Below are positions 25,572 through 34,500 of a stretch of 61,861 bases of DNA, in pieces; position 1 is the first letter of the stretch, and every line of letters begins with the position of its first letter. Below the pieces are notes generated by a model. It saw only the letters and a program-made list of their open reading frames with translations, was not told the origin of the DNA and searched no databases. The stretch lies in assembly GCA_017503075.1 (NCBI GenBank), contig JAFVTU010000014.1:1-61861 (forward strand), in the 5' to 3' direction. This stretch comes from Paludibacteraceae bacterium. Its GTDB lineage: Bacteria; Bacteroidota; Bacteroidia; Bacteroidales; Paludibacteraceae. The position numbers were made by a program, and so were the translations under genes.

Positions 25572-26750
25572 TTATTGTTCGTAATCCGCAAAGACTGCGT
25601 AGAAGGTTGTTGGCTCTGTGATAGTTGGCGAACCTGCAACCGTTGTGAATACATCTGGAGCTTCGTTCTGTGGTGTTGCAATCGGAGCAATTGTCCAACC
25701 GACAAACTTATCGCCGCAACGATTTTCCTCTGGAATGTCTGAACTCGTTGGAACTTCAGATACCTGTTCATTCACATAAACTTCTTGTGTTTTAATAGGC
25801 GTACCATCTGCACTCCAAGTAACGGTATATTTTGCATCTTCCTTAAAGGTCGCAGAGATATTCAAAGTTCCATTGCTGCTTTTAGGAAGTTGGACTGTAT
25901 AGGTGTTACCTGAACCTGTAATTGTGGCATTAGCAATTCCACTAATTACAGGAGTATTACTGCTATAGTGTTGATTCGGATTTAAGGTAATAGTTATTTT
26001 ACGATCTTCATCATTATCGCTACAAGTTTCAATTGATGTTGGACTTGCTGTTATAGTTCCATGTCCATCATTTGTAGTATTAATGGTTACTTTGCTTCCA
26101 CAAGAGGAAGTTGCTTCGGTTACCTTTATACGCAAATCATCTAAGCGGATATTTGTCTTTGTGCTAGTTCGAACAAATTTTACTGCAATCGTTTTTTTAT
26201 TAGTCGTATTAATGTCTGACGAAGTAATATTTGCAGCTGCAGAACTTGTTGAATGGATTGGGGTCCAATCACCATCATCTAATTTATAGTGAGCAGTTAT
26301 AGAAGAAGCACCTCCTTGATTCCACATAATACAAACTTTAGTAGCTCCATACAACGGAATACCTTCTGCCTGAAAATACGCTGTAGTTTGTTTATTCAAC
26401 CATATATGGGCAGCTGTGCAATTGGTACCAGTGGTGGCTGTAAGCATTACATTAGATGCAGTATATTTAAGAGATGCGATATCGGCACTTTGAAACATAG
26501 TAGTTCCATTTTCCACGTTTGCTACATCTGAGATGACATCTGCAGTAGAAGCGGTAAATGTGGTAGTTGTACTTGTTGTTGTCCCAGTAAACGACTCTTG
26601 CCAAAGAATAGAATTTACCTCAGCACTTTGACCCCACACCTCGGTACTGACGGTAAGGGTTAGTAACATCACGAGCAAGAGGCGGAGTCTTGCTATGGTT
26701 GAAAACAATTTGTTTGCCACTTGGGCACCATTAAGTAGATTTGTCATCAT
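25572..26750 (-). CDS. Short InlB-repeat secreted protein, second truncated paralogue
   Basis: A 392-residue protein. The leader NKLFSTIARLRLLLVMLLTLTVSTEVWG (residues about 13-40) closely resembles that of the 2833-residue protein. A jelly-roll-like N-terminal domain follows (WQESFTGTTTSTT ... IRLDDLRIKVTEA), then a NDGHGTITASPTSI module and one complete InlB-like repeat (about 318-389, YTVTWSADGTPIKTQEVYV ... RCGDKFVGWTIAP ... TTFYAVFADYEQ). It ends exactly after that repeat, without the further repeats and sorting domain of its large relative. Bicistronic with the gene at 24427-25530. Confidence 0.8.
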   Translation of the reverse strand: MMTNLLNGAQVANKLFSTIARLRLLLVMLLTLTVSTEVWGQSAEVNSILWQESFTGTTTSTTTTFTASTADVISDVANVENGTTMFQSADIASLKYTASNVMLTATTGTNCTAAHIWLNKQTTAYFQAEGIPLYGATKVCIMWNQGGASSITAHYKLDDGDWTPIHSTSSAAANITSSDINTTNKKTIAVKFVRTSTKTNIRLDDLRIKVTEATSSCGSKVTINTTNDGHGTITASPTSIETCSDNDEDRKITITLNPNQHYSSNTPVISGIANATITGSGNTYTVQLPKSSNGTLNISATFKEDAKYTVTWSADGTPIKTQEVYVNEQVSEVPTSSDIPEENRCGDKFVGWTIAPIATPQNEAPDVFTTVAGSPTITEPTTFYAVFADYEQ

Positions 26751-26782
26751 ATCTTTATTGTTTTATAATTAGCACATCAATA

Positions 26783-26818
26783 GCCCTAATGGGCGTTGAA
26801 ATATAACGGCTCTGCCGT
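26783..26818. repeat. Two micro-hairpins upstream of the truncated InlB genes
   Basis: GCCC-TAAT-GGGC (26783-26794) and ACGGC-TCT-GCCGT (26806-26818) lie in the leader of the gene at 25572-26750. They are followed at 26830 by the motif TTTGACGTATTGA that recurs at 24328. Confidence 0.6.
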
Positions 26819-26857
26819 AAACTTGTTCTTTGACGTATTGAAATGACTGATTAAAAA

Positions 26858-26893
26858 CAGTCTGACACAAAGCATTTGCTCTGTGCCAGACTG
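26858..26893 (-). terminator. Terminator of the AAA ATPase gene
   Basis: 12-position stem with one mismatch (26858-26869 with 26882-26893, CAGTCTG-x-CACA). On the minus strand it is followed by a T-run (complement of 26853-26857). It separates the ATPase gene from the two InlB genes. Confidence 0.85.
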
Positions 26894-26938
26894 ATAGTGT
26901 GCGATTTTTGCACTATGCGAAAAAGTTCGCTTGAGTAA

Positions 26939-28021
26939 TTACGATATTCGTGATGGGTTTTGCTTTATTCTTAGCCACTCGCAGAAGAATGGATCCTCTA
27001 GCATATATTCTTTTGTGCGGATAATCACACCGCTTTTGACTAGACGCTTGAGAGAACTAAACGCTGTACTCGAAGCTACACTTCTGTTATTTAATGGGTT
27101 ATCTCCATTGGATAGTTGCAACAATGTACTTTTATCGGTATTGTTGAAGTTCTCCCATAATCGCTCATAATTGAGATCGTGTGCCTGTAAGATTGTATGG
27201 ATAGCGCGTGTTACAACATCTTCTTGTACGGCATTTACCTCAATTTGGTTCGACACTTCAAAAGCCAATTGCTGGGTGTAGTATGGGTGACAAGATGAGA
27301 ATGCCAAAATCTCTCGTGTAATATCCTCTTTGTTAGGAGCTTCTGGCAGACGCTCAAAAACGAATTGATAGAAATCTTCATAAGGAATCTTACCGAGTCG
27401 CATAAGTCCACCAAAGTGATAAAACGGAGATTTTTTACGTTCGAAAATCTCAAGCATCATTCCTTCTTGGCTGCCCATGAAGATATAATTCAACCCACTT
27501 TGAAGTTGTATAATAGAGCGCAATTGCTTGTCTAAGTCCTTGCTAATCTTGAGAACTTCTTGAAACTCATCAAAGATGACTATTAGTTTTTCCTCAGGTG
27601 TACTCAGCTTTTGCAGCAAAGCCATCACATCTTCAAGCATCGTATTATCAGCTGACTCAGATGGTTGAAAACCGAATTGACACTCATTGGTAATCGGATT
27701 GAGCGTGATAGTAGGCATAATGCGAAAGTGGCGAAGTTCATATCGTAGTCGTTCCATTGGATATTGAGCTAAAATAGCCTTCAGTAGTTGAGTAGTAAAC
27801 GATGCTACAGATACGACATACTGCAAATCCAACCAAATGTACGGACGCCCTACTTCCTCCACGCATTTTTTTACCAAACTGCTTTTACCATAACGGCGTG
27901 GGCTGATTAAAACAAGGTGGTTTTCGCTATCCAAGAATTGTTTCATTCGCAATAGTTCGCTTTTTCTATCAGTAAAAAAATCACCTTTAGCGAGAGTTCC
28001 ATAAGAAAATTTATTAGCCAT
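26939..28021 (-). CDS. Orphan AAA ATPase (archaeal-type ATPase/STAND-like)
   Basis: A 360-residue cytoplasmic ATPase. Walker A variant SPRRYGKSSLVKK (about residues 40-52), Walker B LIVIFDEFQEV (about 142-152), sensor-like FMGSQEGMM, and a C-terminal winged-helix region (about 270-360). This is the compact ATPase type that occurs in many copies in Bacteroidales genomes, often close to surface-protein or mobile loci; its role is unknown. It has its own promoter and terminator, so it is a single-gene unit. Confidence 0.88.
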   Translation of the reverse strand: MANKFSYGTLAKGDFFTDRKSELLRMKQFLDSENHLVLISPRRYGKSSLVKKCVEEVGRPYIWLDLQYVVSVASFTTQLLKAILAQYPMERLRYELRHFRIMPTITLNPITNECQFGFQPSESADNTMLEDVMALLQKLSTPEEKLIVIFDEFQEVLKISKDLDKQLRSIIQLQSGLNYIFMGSQEGMMLEIFERKKSPFYHFGGLMRLGKIPYEDFYQFVFERLPEAPNKEDITREILAFSSCHPYYTQQLAFEVSNQIEVNAVQEDVVTRAIHTILQAHDLNYERLWENFNNTDKSTLLQLSNGDNPLNNRSVASSTAFSSLKRLVKSGVIIRTKEYMLEDPFFCEWLRIKQNPSRIS

Positions 28022-28117
28022 AAAACGGAGTATTACAATGTTTTAACTACTTATTATTGCGTCATGCGAAAAAGTTCGCATCGAAAATATTCGCATGGGT
28101 TTATCCGAAATTTTTCG

Positions 28118-28148
28118 CAAAGGTACAACAAAAAATGCATATGTGCAA
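28118..28148 (-). promoter_or_regulatory. Promoter of the AAA ATPase gene
   Basis: Minus strand -33 TTGC (28148-28145), 19-bp spacer, -7 TACCTTTG (28125-28118). Predicted leader about 90 nt, in which the words TTCGCA/TGCGAA recur several times (28060-28117). Confidence 0.8.
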
Positions 28149-28199
28149 GTTTTTTTATCAAAAAATACACATTTATCAGTCATTTTCAACATTTCAAAG

Positions 28200-28475
28200 A
28201 TCACTTCGCGGCAGAGCCGCTATATTAGGTTATTGGTCAAAGGCGAAAGGTTAAAGGCACGAACCTCATCTTCGCTATGAACCTTATTAACTCAAAACAA
28301 CGCACCAAAGGTGCAAACAACATAACAACGTCGCTTTGCGACACACAACGTTCGGCTCGCCGAACAAGAAATATTGATATGATATAACGAAAACTACCTA
28401 TCTGTTTCGCGACCATTAGGCGACCACTATAGGACATCTATGTCACATCTATGTCACATCTATGTCTCACCAATG
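28200..28475. repeat. Spacer made of micro-hairpins, heptamers and a 12-bp tandem repeat
   Basis: Four perfect small palindromes: GCGGC-AGA-GCCGC (28208-28220), GCACC-AAA-GGTGC (28302-28314), GTCGC-TTT-GCGAC (28330-28342), GTTCGG-CTCG-CCGAAC (28350-28365). Heptamers GTCAAAG, GCGAAAG, GTTAAAG lie near 28236-28256. A 12-bp unit ACATCTATGTC(A) is repeated three to four times at about 28433-28470. No gene seen between 28022 and 28523. Confidence 0.75.
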
Positions 28476-28523
28476 TCGTAGCAGTAAAAACAACGCATAT
28501 TAACTACAAAACTTCATATAATT

Positions 28524-31500
28524 ATGAAAAGTTCTACTACTCGTTCCTTTATGGCTAAGAAACAATCTACTTCTTTCACCCAAGTGGCAACCAATCTTCT
28601 TAATGTATTGCAAGGGTATAGCAAGACTATACGTCTCTTGCTCGTCATATTCCTAACCCTTACCGTCACCACAAACGCGTGGGGTGAAACAGCGACATTT
28701 ACCGCAAGCCAATCAGGAGGTTGGACAGACAATGCAGGAGCTCAATCTGGTACAATAGATGGAGTAACTTTAGCAGTCACAAATGGAATTAACAATGGCA
28801 GTCAACTCCGCTGCTATGCAAGTGCTACTATGACTATCTCTTCTACCAATAATATCACAAAGATTGTTGTTACTTGTACAGGTAGTAATGCAGATAGTAA
28901 TGGTCCTGGTAAATTTTCACTATCTAATTCAACTGGCAGTTATGATTATAGTGGCACCATTGGGACATGGGAAGGTAGTGGTGCGACATCAGTATCTTTA
29001 ACAGCTAGCGCACAAGTACGCATGACACAGATTGTTGTCACTTATACTGCAGCATCTGATCCTTCTCTTACGACATCTACTACAGAAATAGATTTTTCTA
29101 ATGTGGCAGTGAATTCTACGAATACTAAAACGTTTACTTTTTCAGGATCAAACTTAACTGCTGATGCAAATCTTTCTATATCAGGGACAAATAAATCTTA
29201 CTTTTCAATTGATACAGAAATAGTTGCCCCCTCAACGGGAAGTATTAGCGACAAATCCATAACGGTAACATACAAACCTATAGCAACAGGTGCGCATACT
29301 GCAACATTAACAATTTCATCTTCTGGTGCAACATCCAAAACTATTACATTGAAAGGTAATGCTTTACAAGAACATACAGTTAAATTCTTCAGTGGAGGTG
29401 AAGAGGTTTCATCAAAGAATGTACTCAATGGTTCTACTATTGGAACATTGCCTTCTGCTACAAGTTGTGATCAAACGAATTACCCTCGTTTTGTAGGTTG
29501 GACAGAAAGTACAATTGATGGTACAACCACAACAAAACCAACTATTATAACAACCTCAACAACTATTAGTTCTAATAAAGAATACCATGCTGTATTTGCA
29601 GATAAAGAGGAGTCTACAGGTTCTGGAACTACAGGTAGTACAACATTTGCTCCTATAGGAAGTTCTAAATTATCTCCTTGGAGTGATAATGGTTCTACAT
29701 GGACATTTAGTAATATTACATTTGAGAACTCAGCGACTTCTGGATTTCCCAAAAATGGTACAGCTACAGTTACTTTGCCTACTGGAGCTGTTGCTAATAC
29801 AATAACAATAACACGAACGAGTAATGCTTGGTCTAAGAATATAAGCCTTCTTGTAAAAACAGGAAGTACCACAATCCAGACTTTGACTCAACCGAATAAA
29901 ACTACCACAATAAATTTAACGAGTGCAAATCAAAAAAACACTTACACTTTTTCACATAACAATGCAGCGACAAATGTTGCTTATGTAGATAATATTAAAG
30001 TAAATTATACGATTCCAGCGACACCAGCGACAGTAACTTACATCACTTCATGTAGCACAGAAACGAGCGTTACTCTGGACCCAAATGGAGGTACAATTGC
30101 TCCTCTTCCTGATGGATGGAATCCAGATGGTAGTAATTACAAACAAGAAGATGTTACTGGTTCTATTGACTTGCCAACTCCTACAAGAATTGGATATGAC
30201 TTTGACGGGTGGTATGATGGCGAAACTAAAGTAACTTCACCATACACTCCAAGTAAAACTGTGACACTCACTGCCGAATGGATTGCCAAAACTACTTCTA
30301 TCACATTAGATGCCAATACTAATAACAATGGTTCTGGTGAAAACTCTTCTGTGACTGCAACTTACGACCAAGCATTGCCAGAGTTCACAGCATGTACAGC
30401 TGCTACTGGATATACCTTAAATGGATACTATACAGCTGCTACAAATGGCACGATGATTATTGATAAAGAAGGCGAGTTTGTAAGTGATGTAGCAGGTTAC
30501 ACCTCTAACGAGGGAAAATGGAATAATGAATCCGCAAAACTCACTCTCTATGCTCAATATAAAATCAACTCATATACCGTGACTTTCGACGATCAAGGGC
30601 ATGGCATTAAACCTGATGATCAAATCATAAATCATGGTGGAAAGGTAAATAATCCTGGTAATTTAACAGCAAATGGTTTTATCTTCGGTGGTTGGTATAA
30701 GGAAGCAGAATGTACCAATGCATGGAACTTTGAAACAGATGTTGTTACCAGCAACATCACTATCTATGCTAAATGGACAGCCAAAATTGCAACCTCTCTC
30801 TCTTGGTCTGCGGCTACTTATTCTGCCACCATTGATGCAGATAATGAGTTCCCTATATTGACCAAATCGCCTGCTGATTTATCGCCAATCGCTTATTCTA
30901 GTTCAAATACCAATGTTGCAACCATTGATGCTGATGGTAACATAACTCTCAAAGCGGCAGGTACAACCGACATCACGGCTACTTTCACCGAAACTGCTAC
31001 CCACGCAGTCTCAACAGACTCCTACACCCTCACCGTCAACCCATCCAACTGCCGCTGGGTAGAAGCAGAAATAGGAGATATTCAAAGTGGCGATGAGGTT
31101 GTGATTACAATGACATCTGGATTAGGGGTCACATACGCTCTTCCAAGTAATCAGAGTACAGGTTCTAACCCTCAAGCTATTACGGTTGAGATTGATGGCA
31201 ATTGTCTTAAAAATAATGCATCAACACAATACGTGTGGATTATCAACAAAGATGGAGAGAATCTTACGTTTGAATCATTAAATCATGCTGGTTATGTCCT
31301 AAACTGTACCAATGAAAATGATGGGGTTCGCGTTAGTAGTGGTTCGGATAAAAAGAAAATATTTGTTATTGACCCTACAAGTGGCTACCTCAAAAATACT
31401 CAAACAACAGATGCTCGTTATTTAGGTGTTCATAATACAAATTATTATTGGTATTGTTATACGACTTATGGCAACAATACGGGCGGTCAAACCCTCAAAT

Positions 31501-34500
31501 TCTATAAGAAAGAATGTATTGCATCTGATGAGTATTGGATTATATACAATTTGGAGAATGTGACTTGTAACTCTGAAATGCCAAATTATATAGGGACTGA
31601 TGGTGAAATAGAATTGTATTTCAGCGCGAATAGTGGATATAAATTACCAGAACAAGTCTCTATTACAATGGGAGGGAATACTCTTCCAGAAGATGATTTC
31701 GCTTGGGAAGCAGAAGAGGGACTTTTGCTTGTACAGCCAACAGGTGGAATTACTGGTGATATCGTAATTACCATTGAAGGCTGTGAATTGCTTGCAATTC
31801 CAACTAATTTGAAAGCGGATGACATTACTTCTAGTTCTGCAACTCTTTCTTGGGATGAGATAGATCACGCGACAGAATATCAAGTACATATTACAGACGA
31901 TGATGATAGTACTGAAGATATAATTACAACGACATCGAATACATATTACGAGGTTACAGGTTTAAGTAGCGCAAGCGTATATTTATGGGGCGTTACACCT
32001 GTTGCTTCTGGGTATTGCGGTTTAAAACAAGAGGCGGAAATCTTCACCACACTAGATGTTTACACCGTCACCTTTAACTCCGATGGTGGCACGGATGTAG
32101 CACCTCAAAACGTAGATCACGGCACTAAAGCAACAAAACCAGCCAATCCAACAAAAACCGGCTACACATTCGCTGGTTGGTACACCGAAGCAGATGCCGA
32201 ATTTGACTTCAATACTCCTATTGAGTCAGCAACTACCCTTTACGCAAAATGGAATGCAAACCAATATACTATCACATTCTTAAAGCAATGGGGTGATGGA
32301 GGTACAGGAACTGCTACTGTACACTTCGATAATAATGACTTCTCCGTTAGTCCAATCATAGTCCCAACACGCAATGGCTATACTTTTGGTGGCTATTATA
32401 CTGCAGAAAGTGGCGTAGGAACACAACTCATTGATGTTTCTGGTGCTTGGCTAAATGCACCTACCTACATAGAAGGAGGAAAGTGGGTATATGCTGATAA
32501 CCTCAAACTTTACGCAAAATGGACACAGAACTTTACAATCACATGGATGGCGAATGGTCAACCATATCACACCCAAACGGCGATGATGGGTACCGCTATT
32601 GCAAAACCAGATGATCCAGATGCCAATGAGTTCGCTTGTGATGACAAAGTGTTTGTTGGTTGGTTAGATAAGACCATTTCTGGCAGCACCAACGAAGAAC
32701 CTACATTTGTGACTGACTTTGGTACTATTCAAGCAAATAAAACCTATTACGCAGTCTTTGCAAAACTTACAGGAACACCATCTAATGATTACAACCAAAT
32801 TACTGATATTAATGATCTAACAGATGGCGAGTATGTGATAGCATATGGATATAATACCTCGTCTCCATCTATTATATTGAAGGCCGAAGCTAAAGATGCA
32901 ACTAAGTTAGCTGCAACATCACTAGCTCCTACAAATAATAAATATACTAGTCCTGCCGCAGCAAATATTTGGGAGATAAAGAAAAATGGTGATAATTATT
33001 CCATTTATAATGCAGCAACCCAAAAATATGTTGAAGCGACAACTACACCATCGGTAGGCTTATCAGATAATCCGGAATATTATACTATTTCATGGAATTC
33101 TTCATATAGTTATTGGAAAATACAAATAGCGAATTCTACACACTATTGGTTTGTTGGATACATACAAGGTGAGACGAAATATTTTCAATCATATAACGTG
33201 GACAATGACAGATATAGAATTCAGTTGTACAAAAATGCTTCTACTGCCGTCTATTCCGATTATGTAACTACATGTGTGGAGATTCCAACACCACATTGGG
33301 AGGGTGCAGAGATTGATAATGCCAACATTGCAGTAGATTGTGGAGCTATTTCATACAAAACCAACGCTTCAACCATTACTTTCCCAACGGATAAAAACTA
33401 TGATTTGACATATCCTATCACATTGACTGCTTCTGAAGGTTTCTTACTTTCAACCAACAAGCAAAATAATATATACGAACAATCAGTAACTGTTACACCT
33501 GTACAATCAGGCGACAACAAAGGAAAGATAACTCAATCTGTATATGTTCGTGCGGATGCAACAGGCAAGAATACTAACTTCGATGGCACCATTACAATCT
33601 CAGGCGATCAACTCACAGAAGACCAAATAATAGAGGTACATGCGGTTGTTGACTGTCCACAATACACCCTCACCTTCAATGATTGTGGAGACACCAAGAC
33701 AATTACCGACTTTGCGGGAACATCCGTTGAAGAAATGGAACCATGGGCAGGTATTTGTTCCGAACCATTCCAATATGTGTTTGATGGTTGGGCAACAGAA
33801 CCCGTAACCAATGGTACTGAGGCGTATGAAAAGGTGGACTTCTCTACATTCACTATGCCAAACAACAACACCACAACCCTCTATGCAGTATATCGCTATG
33901 CAGAAGAAGGTGGAGAACCAGTTAATGGCTATGTAAAAGTCACCGAAGCCCTTGCCGACTGGAGTGGCGATTATGTGATAGTAGATGATGAGTTTAATGT
34001 CGCAATACAAAATACCTATGAAGAGGATACTGAAAATAATAAGACATTAAAGGATGTATCTGTAACAATTGAAAATGATAAAATAGTATCACCTACCAAC
34101 GATATCATTTGGACTATCAGTAAATATGGCGAATATTATACGGTGTATAATGCCGAGGCGATTAAATATGCAGGTATTACGAAGAATGAAACGAGAGCTG
34201 CAGGTTTAAGTGAGACCATTGCAAAAGGGTATAGTATGAATATTATCTTTGATAGTAATACTAAAATTGCAAAAGTTTCAAGTATAGATTATAACCGTTG
34301 TTTTAGTTATTCTGAGTCCTATTCAGAATGGCGTACATATTCAAACAATGATGCTAAAGGCAAAACTGGTTATCTTTACCGTTTTTCCAATAAAACTATC
34401 CGCTACACCTCTTCGCTTGTCTGCGGAACGATAGAAGCTGAAGATGCAATAGTTACTTCTACAGTAGGTCAAACTGTTAAGGTATATGTACCAATCACAT

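Noticed and set aside
23995-28149. Near-identical sequences in inverted orientation at 23995-24029 and 28115-28149, bracketing the InlB/ATPase genes like an invertible segment
   Set aside because: Both are promoters of the same strong class, and the asnS promoter shares the same sequence. No recombinase gene is nearby and the similarity stops at the promoter edges.
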